Shown: positions 23,500 to 33,760 of the stretch, piece after piece | Position numbering within the stretch: the first letter of the stretch is position 1 | How the letters are laid out: every line of letters starts with the position of its first letter | NCBI GenBank assembly: GCA_024449915.1 | Contig: JAMZAV010005111.1 | Span: 1 to 64,000 of the forward strand | Length of the DNA: 64,000 bases | Direction of reading: 5' to 3' | DNA from: Sweltsa coloradensis | Taxonomy: Eukaryota > Arthropoda > Insecta > Plecoptera > Chloroperlidae | Position numbers and translations under genes: made by a program | Notes under the pieces: generated by a model | The model's input: the letters and a program-made list of their open reading frames with translations, nothing else | What the model was told of the DNA's origin: nothing | The model's database searches: none

Positions 23500-25490
23500 A
23501 TCTATCACCATGCCAAATTTCATGCTAATAAGTGTTGATGAAAAAAGTCAAAATTAGGGGTGGGGGTAGAAAAAACACGAGAAATTAGGTTGATTGGATG
23601 GAAACATGCTTGAGCATAATATTATTGGATAATTTTAATAATTACAATGTATAGAATACGACCTAGTACCAAATCCAATTTTAAGGGATGATAGAGGGCA
23701 CTAGGGGTGAAATATAGATTGCCTCCTAACGGAATAGTAATTCTTATATTTTTATCTATCACCATGCCAAATTTCATGCTAACTAGGAAAACGCTTAAGT
23801 CCCGCCGCGTTGTTGGATGAGCGTAATTGGTGCATTGAGCTGCCATGTGTTACGCAGATTTTCTGTTGTTCTGTGAAAAAATTATTACTTAGTCGAAGAT
23901 TTTTTTAAATTAAACTAAATAAAATAAAAAATTAACTTAATTTTTTTAATAAATCGTAATTTAAAAAAAATAAAAAATCGTAAAATTGCAATTTTCATAA
24001 GAAATAATTATTCGATTGCGCTCAAATTTAACACGAATATATAAGTTCATGAAATTAAGGTTCTGTAAAAAAATCATTACAATCGGATAAAGCATGTAGG
24101 TGTTATAAGTCGAAGAAATTTTTAAAAAATCGAAAAAAAATCGTAAAATTGCGATTTTCATAAGAAAAAATTTCCCGATTGCGCTCAAAAACGTGGCAGT
24201 TCTAAGTTCAGAGATTTCGAAGGCCTCCATAAATTTTCATCGCAATCAGAGTATCGGTTTAGCCGGAATCGTGTTAACAAACACACAAAATACAAAAAAA
24301 GAAAAAAAAACATTCCGGATTTTTTTCTCCAGTGTAGTGAAATGAAATCTTCGCTTCGCTCGCTACGCTCGCTACGCTCATCCAATAAGTGTTGATGAAA
24401 AAAATCACTATTAGGGGTGGGGGTAAAAAAATCACGAGAAATTAGGTTGATTGGATGGAAACATGCTTGAGCATAATATTATTGGATAATTTTAATAATT
24501 ACAATGTATAGAATACGACCTAGTACCAAATCCAATTTTAAGGGATGATAGAGGGCACTAGGGGTGAAATATTGTTTGCCTCCCAACGGAATAGTAATTC
24601 TTATATTTTTATCTATCACCATGCCAAATTTCATGCTAATAAGTGTTGATGAAAAAAATCACTATTAGGGGTGGGGGTAGAAAAAACACGAGAAATTAGG
24701 TTGATTGGATGGAAACATGCTTGAGCATAATATTATTGGATAATTTTAATAATTTCAATGTATTGAATACAACCTAGTACCAAATCCAATTTGAAGGGAT
24801 GATAGAGGGCACTAGGGGTGAAATATTGTTTGCCTCCCAACGGAATAGTAATTCTTATATTTTTATCCACCACCATGCCAAATTTCATGTTGGTAACTTA
24901 CTAAACAGTGTTTGTCACTAAAAGTATGATTATTAGGGTTGGGGGTGAAAAAATTGTTTGTTTTGTATGAATGATTTGTTGACTGGACTATAACACTTTG
25001 ACTCATAATTTTAATCAGCAATTGAAATATTCAAAATGTATTAAATACTACCTTACGTTTTTCCCAAAGTTAAGGGTGGTAGAGAACAAAAGGGGTGGAA
25101 TATCGCTTGCCTCCCGGCGGATTATTATTTTTCAGGTTATTATGAACCATCATGCCAAATTTCATGCTGATAACTCCCTAGGTGCCTCACTGGTAAATGC
25201 TGGAAATCAAGGTAAAAATATTATAAACAATTAGGGATGGGGGTTGAAAAATTGTGGTTTAGGAAATGAGAATAGGCCGATTGGGTTAAAACACATTAAA
25301 ACATAATTTTAATAACTAATTTGAATAAAAATTCTTTTTTGGGTTAGAGCTACGAATTATTCTAATTTTAGGGGATGATTTAGGGGTGTTGGGGGTGAGA
25401 TATCGCTTGCCTCCCGGCGGATTTTTAATTCTGATATTTTTATCTACCCCCATGCAAAATTTCACGCTGGTATCCGGATTTGCAATATTC
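23500..25490. repeat. Tandem ~270-bp units, right arm of giant palindrome
   Basis: Inverted copies of the left-arm units. The CATGCCAAATTTCATG word lies at about 23510, 23765, 24620, 24872, 25150 and (diverged) 25450. The blocks 23526-23780, 24386-24635 and 24636-24890 are nearly identical, so the array grew by recent tandem duplication on this arm. Confidence 0.8.
23783..24385 (-). mobile_element. Helentron-like non-autonomous element, copy 2
   Basis: Same ends as copy 1, in reverse: TTGGATGAGCGTAGCGAGCG at 24385 and the hairpin plus CCTAG at 23783. The surrounding 270-bp unit has an intact counterpart (for example at 22868-22885), so the insertion lies exactly between A and T without target duplication. 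It is shorter than copies 1 and 3 because it has fewer internal 155-bp units. Confidence 0.85.
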
Positions 25491-25852
25491 AAGTGTTCCT
25501 TCCCCTTTACAGCTCTCACTACTACCAAAACTTTAGAAGATACCTTTTTGTAGGGAATTGAATGGGGAATATTTTTGCCATTGAAACATTTTGTCTATCT
25601 CCAACCAATATGGAGATATTCGATAATCAACACTTTTTGGCCGCCATTTTCCAATATGGCGGCCGAAGCTCCAGTCCGATTGTAGGGAGTTTTATTATGT
25701 TCATAAGTATCATTTAAGGAAGGTCTCTGCAAAAATTTAGCGACATCGCAATTTTTTTCCTTCAAAAATTCTTATTTGACAGGATTAATGTTTATTGACA
25801 TTTACTTAGTAGGCCTAGGCCTACCAACCTTTTCAATAAAATACTCTACTTA

Positions 25853-25960
25853 CCAAACCTTTAACCGTCCTTTTGCTATTTTAAATCTTAACTCGTTTTT
25901 TAATAAAATACACTACTTACCAAACCTTTAACGTTGCTATTTTAAATCTAAACTCGTTTT
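25853..25960. repeat. Tandem with AAACCTTTAACGTTGCTATTTTAAA-type core
   Basis: Two units of about 60 bp carrying the core also found at 11862 and 29125. It lies in the part of the right arm (25780-26235) with no mirror on the left. Confidence 0.6.
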
Positions 25961-26131
25961 TAACGGAAAGGATTTCGGGTGCGCTCTTATCGATTGTATC
26001 TTAGAACTAGCGCGGCGCAGCACTTTTTTAAACGCTTTTATCATCTAGAATTGTGTTTGCGACGGGGACGAATGTAGTGAAATCATTTGTAGAAAAAACA
26101 TGGACCCAAATAGAATGGTAAAAAAAAAACG

Positions 26132-26212
26132 ACCAAACGAAAATTTGAACCGCCGACCTCTCGCATAGAATTCGGACGCGCTACCACTCTGCCACAATGC
26201 ACTGTGACATTT
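26132..26212 (-). repeat. tRNA-like sequence (SINE head or tRNA pseudogene)
   Basis: On the minus strand TGGCAGAGTGG matches the pol III A-box consensus and GGTTCAAATTT is a near-consensus B box about 35 nt further on. The 3' acceptor side is poor and no clean anticodon arm is visible. The left arm of the palindrome lacks it. Confidence 0.5.
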
Positions 26213-27356
26213 GAAGCTATTGGCCTAGTTAGGTGGTATCCCGCGGACGATTCGGATACCTTCGATTATTTCCGCTGATCTTCGTTCATGCTACGGACGA
26301 ATTGAGAATCGTAATTTTCCCGTAGCTACGGTTAAATAGCCACTTCCTATTTTTTTTTTTGGAACGCTTTAGTGCGGAAAAGTCTCCTATTGTAATAAGA
26401 AGAAAAACGGCATAAAGGAATTTAAAATCGGTTTGCAACTTCCGTTCGCGCATCGTACTTAAAGTTAATGAAAAATTGCAAAAACCGCGACTTTTTGCAG
26501 ATTTTTTAAGTATGGTAAAACTTTGAAATAAACAGTTTTAGTTTTTATGCTTGTTTTATGGTTAAATAACCTAAAATAAATTAAATTCTGATCTATAATC
26601 TAATTTTTTCCGTTCGCGCAACGTTTTAAAAAAAAACAGTAAAATACAAATTTGTCGCAATTTTCATGTGCAACACTTAGCTCGTTTTGCTAGACAAACG
26701 ACCCAGAACTCAACACGTGGGGGGTGGTGAAACGTCGAGTTCCCCCCAAAACATCCTACCCAACCAACATACAATTGTTGGGTGTGAAATTTAGATTATA
26801 TTTACAACTATTTACAACGATTTTCCATAGAGTAGGTAGGACTTTGCTTACTGCGTATTTAATTCCTTTTTTTATATTTTCTACACATTTGAAGTCTGTT
26901 TTTGTGAAGAAATGAGGCATGTCGATCTCGACTTCAGTGTTGCTCGGATATAGCCATCTCTGGCTTCATGACCACATACTTTACTCGAGGCCCCTGTCAC
27001 AAGTTTGACACCCTCTCCACAGCCTGGGGGGTGACAGGAAAACTCGTGTATATCTTGATGGACTTAGTGTCAGAATTGATGAGTGTTTAAATATCATCTT
27101 CACTGAGGTCCCGCAGCATTGGGGGAAAATACAAACACAAACAATCCCAAAAAATTTATTTCAGTGTTATCGGAAGCTTGAAAGTTTATCTTCGGTGGTA
27201 CGAAATTTCTAACAATCTTCTTCTTCTGGACGGTTTGTCTCGCTTTTTAATCCTTCTGTAATCCGAATATGTTCTCTATCATCGACAAGCAAACTGCAGG
27301 GCCTAAAATCTTTTGGTGGGCCAACGGGCAGCAGCTCACTTGCTGTAAAAAACTCC

Positions 27357-27960
27357 TTGGGGTTTGACTATGAAACCATAGATAGATTGTTCGTTTCCCT
27401 GTTTATAGAGAGGAATTTGTTGAGCAAAGACCAACAGTATTTGTTGGACATTTCAAGTGCAATCAACACCTTTGGGACATTGTCCAGAAGACTTGGCAAA
27501 TCAGGACCCTGGTCCTATGTCCCATTCCAGATGGCTAACTGCGGCCAACCGAGTCCTGAGGTTGTATATAAGTTATCAGATCCATCCAGAAACTTAAAAG
27601 AAATGTTGGCTTCATCTTTAAAAACTTACATGCCTGTGTGGTTTGCCATAAAGAAGAGCAAATATTTTATGACAGACCAAAACATGTCTTTCAAGGGAAT
27701 CCAAAAATCATGGTTTTTTATCCGACGAATTACTTCAAGTTGTCGATACAGTAATAGAACGAAATGCGTTTTTTTGCGCACCCAAAGAATCTTCTGTGGC
27801 AATGCTTGTCGATGAAGAGAACATTTCGGGAGCTTGGTTACAGAAGGATCTTAAAAGCCAGACAAACCGTCCCGAAGAAGAAGATTGTTAGAAATTTCGT
27901 ACCACCGAAGATAAACTTTCAAGCTTTCGATTACTGAAATAATTAATTGGAATTCTTGTG
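27357..27960 (+). pseudogene. Central ORF of element B, unknown protein, frameshifted
   Basis: An open frame of 152 codons (27357-27815) begins MGFDYETIDRLF and contains DISSAINTFG, a hydrophilic middle (PSPEVVYKLSD) and LASSLKTYMPVWFAIKKSKYF. Past about 27715 the coding sense continues in other frames: DELLQVVDTVIERNAFF, then (with breaks) CLSMKRTFRELG, and an end PKKKIVRNFVPPKINFQAFDY with a stop near 27935. So at least two frameshifts separate an original protein of perhaps 190 or more residues. The last third is also present, inverted, in the left arm (about 27165-27330). I do not recognise the family and see no DDE/D or zinc-finger signature. It may be a remnant of the element's own protein or a captured host fragment. 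Confidence 0.45.
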
Positions 27961-29124
27961 TGTTGTAGGCCTACAGTTGTATTCTCCCCCAATGCTGCGG
28001 GACCTCAGTGAAGATGATAATATTAAATCACTCGTCAATTCTGACACTCAGTCCACCAGAGATATACACAAGTTTCCCTGTCACACCCAGGCTGTGGAGA
28101 GGTGTGTCAAACTTGTATCAGGGGCCTCGAGTAAAGTATGTGGTCATGAAGCCAGAGATGGCTAAACCGAGCAACACTGAAGTCGAGATCGGACATGCCT
28201 CATTTCTCCACAAAATCAGACTTCAAATGTGGGAGAAAATATAAAGAAGGAAATTAAATACACAGTAAGCCAAAGATCCTACCTACTCATGGAAAATCGT
28301 TGTAAATATAATGTAAATTTCACACCAACAATTTGGATGGTTGGTTGGGTAGGGTGTGGGGGTGGAACTCGACGTTTCAACTACCTCCACGTGGTGAGTT
28401 CTGGGTTGTTTTGTTCTAGCAAAAACGAGCTAAGCACGAGCATAGCACAGTGAAAATTGCGACAAATTTGATTTTTCTGTTGTTTTTTAAGACGTTGCCG
28501 GAACGGAAAAAATTAGATTATTGACAGAATTTAATTATTTATGTTATTTAAACCATAAAACAAGCATAAAAAACTAAAGCGTGTTTATTTTAAAAGTTTT
28601 ACCATACTTTTTAAAAAAATCTGCAAAAAAGTCGCGATTTTGCAATTTTTCATTTAGCCTACTTTAAGTACGATGCGCGAACGGAAGAGGGTAACCGATT
28701 TTAAAATTCTTTTATGCCGTTTTTCTTCTATTTCAATAAGAAACTTTTCCGCAAATAAAGACGTTCCAAAAAAAAAAATATTTAGTTACAAAAAAAAAGT
28801 ACAAAAAAGTCACGGTTTTTGAAATTTTTCATCAACTTTAGGTCCGATGCGCGAACAGAAGATGTTAACCGATTTTAATTTTTTTAATGCCGTTTTTCTT
28901 CTAATTACAATAGGCAACTTTTCCGCACTAAAGCGTTCCGAAAAAAAAAAAAAACTTTTTTTCGACCCACCCTACTCTAGGCCTACCCTAGGCCTACTAG
29001 ATCTTTGTGTGGTCAGCAGAACTCTTTAGGTTGGGGTCGGTCAACTTTTTAACTGTGTATTTTTCCATTTAAAACTATTCTGTCATAATTTTACACATTA
29101 TGAATTAAATACTGCACCTACAAC

Positions 29125-29215
29125 ACCTGTAACGTTGCTATTTTAAATATAAAGGAGTTTCAACGCAAAAGGTGTTCCGTTTAAAATAGTGACGTTAGAG
29201 GTTTACCTAATTTAT
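29125..29215. repeat. Inverted repeat with AACGTTGCTATTTTAAA core
   Basis: AACGTTGCTATTTTAAA (29130) faces TTTAAAATAGTGACGTT (about 29185). Related to the tandem repeats at 11862 and 25853. Confidence 0.6.
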
Positions 29216-29304
29216 TATTTTCTTATCTGCGAATCATGCAATGCGAAATTTGTTTTTTTAATCACTTTCTCATTAGGCTACCTCTAGGCCTACGTAGGCT
29301 ACCT

Positions 29305-29750
29305 ATAAATAAATAAATTTGTATTTAGAGTACCCACTCAGTCACTCATAGCCTAGGCCTAACTGATCAGTGGGGGACAATAAACCTTGAAGCGACCAAG
29401 CCAACCCTGTAGGCCCCGACGCAATCGACGAGTGAGCGATAACCAACCAAAGATCGATATTTTTTTAAAATAGGAATAGGAGCAATCAGTGGTAGGAGGC
29501 CTATAGACAGTGCAAACACCCGCGGAACAAACGCCATGCCATGCCTTGTTTCTAGGAAGGCTCCAAAGTCACTTTTACAAATCCTAAGACAAAAACTGAT
29601 GGAATTTGTCCAAATCAGAAGTTAAAAAACTTCCGACTTTAAACGGGAATCGAACCCTGGACCTTCTGCATTAGTTCAGTTCAGTTCAGTTTTATTAGCA
29701 TCCATGTAGGTTACATTGTAACAAGATGCTAACCACAAAACCAATGAGTC
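29305..29750 (-). mobile_element. tRNA-derived SINE
   Basis: Read on the minus strand, the head has an A-box-like TTGGTTTTGTGGTTAGC (about 29725-29745) and B box GGTTCGATTCCC (29646-29657). The body includes CGTCGATTGCGTCGGGGCC and the tail ends CTAAATACAAATTT with an AAAT run (29305-29320). A stretch with TTCAGTTCAGTTCAG (29674-29730) separates the A and B boxes, apparently a small insertion. The full-length relative is at 61345-61760. Confidence 0.75.
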
Positions 29751-30229
29751 ACACCTAACCTCGTTGCTGGTGTATTTAAAAACAAAGTTCCCAGAGCTGA
29801 CAAATAGCAATTTTAATGTCTTCATAGGCTACTCCACAAAATTGCAATTTGTTAATTAGGCCTAGGCCCTATGTATCTAGAGAAACGGATGTAAGTTTAG
29901 TCGCAGCATGGAACCTCCTAAAGTTTTGGTTAATTCATCAAGCCATTACAAGTCAAAATAGTACTTGAATGTAGGCTACACAATCACTTATTTGAGAAGC
30001 CATGTATATAGTGGCATGTAGGCCTACTCCTATTTTAGTATTTTCTTCAACAGGTAGAGCGTCAATAATATCAAAAAGAAGACATTATTATGTTGGTGCT
30101 ACTAACTTTACCGTACTGCTTAGGCCCCTCACTCCAATTAATTTTAAAACAGGTCATCAACATTATCATGAAATCATTAAGCTTCTAGTGAGATTTAACT
30201 TAAGTATGTATTATTTTTATCCATGCTAG

Positions 30230-30338
30230 GAAAGATGTGGGACCGCGAGGAGACTGGAACGTGGCTGCAGGAGAGAAGATCCCCATCTTCAATGCTGACC
30301 CAACGCAGAGCTGGATATGGCGACAGTTGATGAACTAG
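30230..30338 (+). CDS. Candidate terminal exon, unknown protein
   Basis: An acceptor-like ATCCATGCTAG precedes a GC-rich block open for 35 codons and ending in TAG at 30336-30338. In one frame it reads KDVGPRGDWNVAAGEK, then IPIFNADPTQ and ends RQLMN. A second frame (starting MWDREETGTWLQE) is also open, so the frame is uncertain. The composition stands out from the AT-rich surroundings. The block recurs at 36513-36624 with indels. I do not recognise the protein; it does not match the C-terminus I recall for ODAD2. It could be a host 3'-terminal exon, an old retroposed fragment or chance. Confidence 0.3.
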
Positions 30339-30551
30339 GTTAGTAGGTAGGGCCTAGGCCTATGTTTAATATAGAATTCACTGCCGTATCGGACCGAATA
30401 TAGGTCTAGCGCAATGTTTTTTTACAAAAATGCAGTCTCAAAAACAGCACTCCCACGCATATGCTGCTGCACATTGCCCCACCCACTCATTCGACGCCAG
30501 CCAAACCCGTGACGTGAGGCGGGCGGGTGACGTCATCACGGGCTCCGCAGG

Positions 30552-31115
30552 TAGGGCTGTGCAAATTGGTAAAAATGCCTCCCCGGGTACCCGTCGATCT
30601 TACGGGCGGGTACCCGAAATTACGAAATTTTAAGATTTTTTTACGATTACCAAAAAAAAAAAAAGTGAATTCAGTCATTTATCTACTTTATATTGACAGG
30701 TCATCACTTTAACACGCACGTTCTCATAAACGTGAACATGTCGACGGTCTCGGGCGCCAGAGATGCTCGTTTCTAATGTCCAGCTGTTGAAAATGCATAT
30801 TCATTAGGAACTGATGTTGCCGGAATGCATAAATATCTCCGCCAGTCACTTATCGGCGATTACGATGAATAGGGGTGCGCGCGCAGCGTGTTGGTGACGT
30901 CACTCACTGGAGCTCGACGGACGAAATACGAGCGCGTATTAATGACGAATCACTTACTGCCGCCGCTGCGCGCCGACGAGTGCAAGCCTGACCGGCGGCG
31001 GCGTTAATTGAGCGGAATTTGAGACGAAAAACGGTCAAACGAGTACCCGACGACTCATTTCATTACCCGGGCTATTATCAACGGGCGGGTACCCGGGTGC
31101 CCGTTCACAGCCCTA
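30552..31115. mobile_element. 564-bp hAT-like MITE, 8-bp duplication TCCGCAGG
   Basis: The ends are TAGGGCTGTGCAAATTGG and (inward from the right) TAGGGCTGTGAACGGGC. TCCGCAGG flanks both sides exactly (30544-30551, 31116-31123). GGGTACCCG words are dense near both ends. No ORF. Confidence 0.9.
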
Positions 31116-31318
31116 TCCGCAGGAATAACTGCGCATAGGCCTACAATTTTTTTTTGTTGTGTGAAGTTGGCCTCTTTAGCCATTCTTCTGTCTTGCTATC
31201 CAATAGGCTATAAGACTGCCTCCATTTCTATCCTGCTCAGTTCATCGGGCAGGGAGTCAATGTCACTCTTAAGGGCGGCGCATCTAAAGAGATCGCTCTG
31301 TCTTGGTCTTCTAAATTA

Positions 31319-33125
31319 GGGTAAGGGAACTAGTTCTGGATCAGGGTTGAGTTGTGGATCAGAATCTTTGGGCTTGTGTAAGTTCTACATTGTAATAGGC
31401 CTAGATGCACTGTCAGTATATTTTTCTGATGAATTGATCCAAGGAGCATTGGAATTGCACACTGTCATCACCAGGTTGAGTCATTTGTCAACTTTAGTAG
31501 AAATAGTCAACAATGCTATCAAAATGGTTGCCGTTTGCAACAGACGCAATTGATATACACATGCATTTATCATTGTAATATTTCATCAGTTATTAGCACA
31601 GCTTTCAAACTTTGTCAGAATTTTTATTATTAGTTTTGCTAAGAATTGACTATAATAGGTTTACTGTACAACTACTCAAAGCACCCTTGCGGGTGTCTAC
31701 AAATAAGAGGTTTTTGTCCGTTTTTGTAGATCGTAACACCATGTTAAATAAATAGGACATATGCAGTAAGCCTAATAGTGTTTAAATACCAAGTTAAAAG
31801 TAATTTAGGCACTTATTTTTAGAGCTTGTCTTTACAGATGCAAATCTAAAAAAAAAAAGTTTTGGTCTAGCCTAATTTTTTTAATATTTTTTTCAAAATT
31901 TTGAATTTGATATAAATGTGTAAAGAATATTTGGCTTATAAAATTTATACCCAGGTGTTAGCGCTTGTCTTTGTCTTTAAATTTTGTATTGAAAAAAAAA
32001 TTGTGGTTAGCATAATTGCTGCAAATAATTCACAATTACAATTTTGATCCACAACTAATCCGGGGACTGATTGTGGATCAATGCTGATACCGGGCATCCA
32101 GAATCAAATTTGTCAGGTGCGGCTGCATCACTACTTATGAAACATATCAAAGAACCCCTGATATCAATTTGAAAAGTTTTAGGCTGATCAGGGTTGGGTA
32201 GGTATAATACTCAACGTCGAAAACGGGTATTATACCTAGTATTATACGCGTCGAATATACACGTCATAAATTACACTTTATGACATCAATGACACGTCGA
32301 AAATTACTGGGAGGTAGAGCTTAGGTAGGTCTATGGTGTATTGTTACTTTGAGCTAAATCAGTGTGATTTTTTAATTTTTCATTGTGCTTATCTAGTTAG
32401 GCTACCTTAGCATACAATCATACATAATTGGCAATATGTAGGCCTAAATTAGTACCTATAACTAGAAATGTTACTATTAAAGAATTTTAGAATAAGGGAT
32501 GACTTTGGTTAACGAAACGCGAGGAAGAATTATCTGGAGAGGCTTTTGGCTTTGTCCATATTTATGATCGGGAAAGCAGGTGACCTTGGTATCTTGTGAA
32601 GATGCCGGTTTTCTTTGCTTCAAAGTTCTTTAGGCCTATGACAATGAATTCTTGATTCATCAGCTCGCCTTGTAATAAGTACAAACAATGCTTTCAAGTT
32701 CAAAATATAATGTTGAGTTCATTTGTTTTTAGGGATGATGAAAATAAGGCTGGAATTCGAATTATATACAATAATATTCCTTATTTAATTTTCGACACGA
32801 ATTTTCTACATATTCTACATATTTGACATATTCTACGCATATTTGCGACGCGACGTGTCGAATATTATTTGCGACGCGTCGTTACCCAACCCTGAGGCTG
32901 ATGATCCACAACTGATACCCAGGTATCAGTTCTGGATCAAAGCACTACTTTTTTTAATTGGCTCATTTTAGTACCTTCGTAAACTTTTTTAAATTTTTTC
33001 TTTTGCAAACATTGTCGGAAAGTTAATCAATAAGAATATATAGTATGTGGGAGTAACAAAAAAAAAATTCTGATACTCAAAATTGTAATATTGCTTAACC
33101 CGATCCAGAACTAGTTCCCTTACCC
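31319..33125. mobile_element. 1.8-kb TA-flanked element with ~30-bp TIRs
   Basis: It starts GGGTAAGGGAACTAGTTC and ends with the complement, followed by matching GGATC blocks. TA flanks both ends (31317-31318, 33126-33127). It splits the RNase H frame. TA target sites and terminal repeats fit a Tc1/mariner-like non-autonomous element. GGATCA words are frequent at both ends. No transposase frame is seen. It contains the hAT MITE 32189-32894. Confidence 0.85.
32189..32894. mobile_element. 706-bp hAT MITE nested in 31319-33125
   Basis: It begins CAGGGTTGGGTAGGTATAAT and its right end reads CAGGGTTGGGTAACGACGCG inward. A perfect 8-bp AGGCTGAT lies on both sides (32181-32188, 32895-32902). CGTCGAAA words near both ends extend the terminal symmetry. 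Confidence 0.92.
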
Positions 33126-33614
33126 TACAAAGTTTGCAGGTGGCCAGTTCGTTGGTAATATTAAAGCGGTGCAGGTGGTGTTGCAAGACGTCGTGACCGG
33201 TTGCAAGCCGGAAATGGGCGATGGCCGTCTTTCTCGGCCAGTCTTTGTCTGGCACTTTCTTGATCTCGGTCCTCCAGTTCTTTAGTCGTGAAGTCTCTTC
33301 TGTGGTGTTCCTGAAGATCTTTTTTGTGGTGGATTTGATCCTAGTTTTGACTTTTTTGAAGGAGAGAGGCGCTGCTGGTGGTTGAGGTGCTTTTGTGGTA
33401 CTTTTGGCCAAGAAGTCTGCCTTTTCATTCCCCATGATCTTGCAGTGGTTGGGGATCCATTGAGCCTCTAATAGTTTGTTTTGCTGACGGAGGCTGGCAA
33501 GGGAGTTTTTGAAAAGCAGCAATTTCGGATGGAGGTTCGCTGCTTGGGAGACAAATTGGATGGCCGAGACGCTGTCGCTTAGGATGACAAATTTTATCTT
33601 GTTGAGGGGGAAGG

Positions 33615-33760
33615 CTACTAGGGATGTCAACGATAATAATAATGATAATTATCGATTGTTGATATAATTATCGCGATATAGGTGGCTGAATCGCGATAAA
33701 TCATACAATATCAATTTGTTAGCAATATCGCGATAATTATTGGGAATCCGGATTTTTAAT
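33615..33760. mobile_element. One end of a hAT-like MITE
   Basis: TAGGGATGTCAACGATAATA followed by several TATCGCGATA/ATTATCGAT palindromic words resembles the end of the element at 51177-52034. I did not find the matching far end, which is missing or lies beyond the duplication junction. Confidence 0.45.

Larger units (their letters stand above)
19200..26349. mobile_element. Giant 7.1-kb palindromic element inserted in element B
   Basis: The two halves are inverted copies around 23213. The tips share GGCTATT then ACCGTAGCTACGGGAAAATT (19206-19240 against 26300-26345). The inner hairpin 23141-23161 pairs perfectly with 23265-23285 over a 103-nt loop. The arms carry 5-6 tandem units of about 270 bp, each with ATGAAATTTGGCATG and CCGTTGGGAGGCAAACGATA or a variant. 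The left arm also holds an 852-bp MITE and a 1.16-kb hAT-like element, the right arm a Helentron-like copy; each is absent from the opposite arm. It interrupts an A/T run in element B's left arm. No transposase is seen. Confidence 0.85.
18981..28974. mobile_element. Element B: ~2.84-kb foldback transposon with ~1.2-kb arms, split by a 7.1-kb insertion
   Basis: The ends are TAGGGTGGGTCGAA (18981) and its complement (ending 28974), flanked by a perfect 8-bp duplication CTCTAGGC (18973-18980 and 28975-28982), as in hAT-like elements. The left arm runs 18981-19199, is interrupted by the giant palindrome, and resumes at about 26350-27320. The right arm is about 27780-28974. Matching points include GGAACGCTTTAGTGCGGAAAAG on both sides and the AAGTCGAGATCGG/GGCATG block (26921 against 28170-28200). 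Only about 450 bp at the centre is unique, holding a small ORF. Removing the insert leaves about 2,844 bp. Confidence 0.8.
31150..33630 (-). pseudogene. Retrotransposon RNase H domain, interrupted by a TA-flanked element
   Basis: On the minus strand 33630-33128 encodes an RNase H-like domain of a non-LTR retrotransposon. ILSDSVSAI carries the second catalytic aspartate, QWIPNHCKIMGNEKADFLAK the His/Asp region, and TAIAHFRLATGH plus ATCKLC the conserved tail with a cysteine pair. The enzyme would degrade RNA in the RNA:DNA hybrid. After the CKLC codons the frame runs into the 31319-33125 insertion. The rest of the tail (FRCAALKSDIDSLPDEL) resumes at about 31310-31200, with a one-base frame shift. 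The residues that follow in the open frame (VKQYYNFEYQNFFF…) are insertion sequence. The RT part upstream is cut off at about 33615 by another element end. Confidence 0.85.

Noticed and set aside
20871..25234. Paired 70-78 codon ORFs
   Set aside because: They are mirror images of the same 270-bp repeat unit in the two palindrome arms.
26132..26212. Functional tRNA gene
   Set aside because: Good A and B boxes but no credible acceptor or anticodon stem; a SINE head or pseudogene fits better.
31319..33125. Endogenous virus or LTR element
   Set aside because: Terminal repeats are inverted, not direct, and short, with TA duplication; no viral gene is visible.
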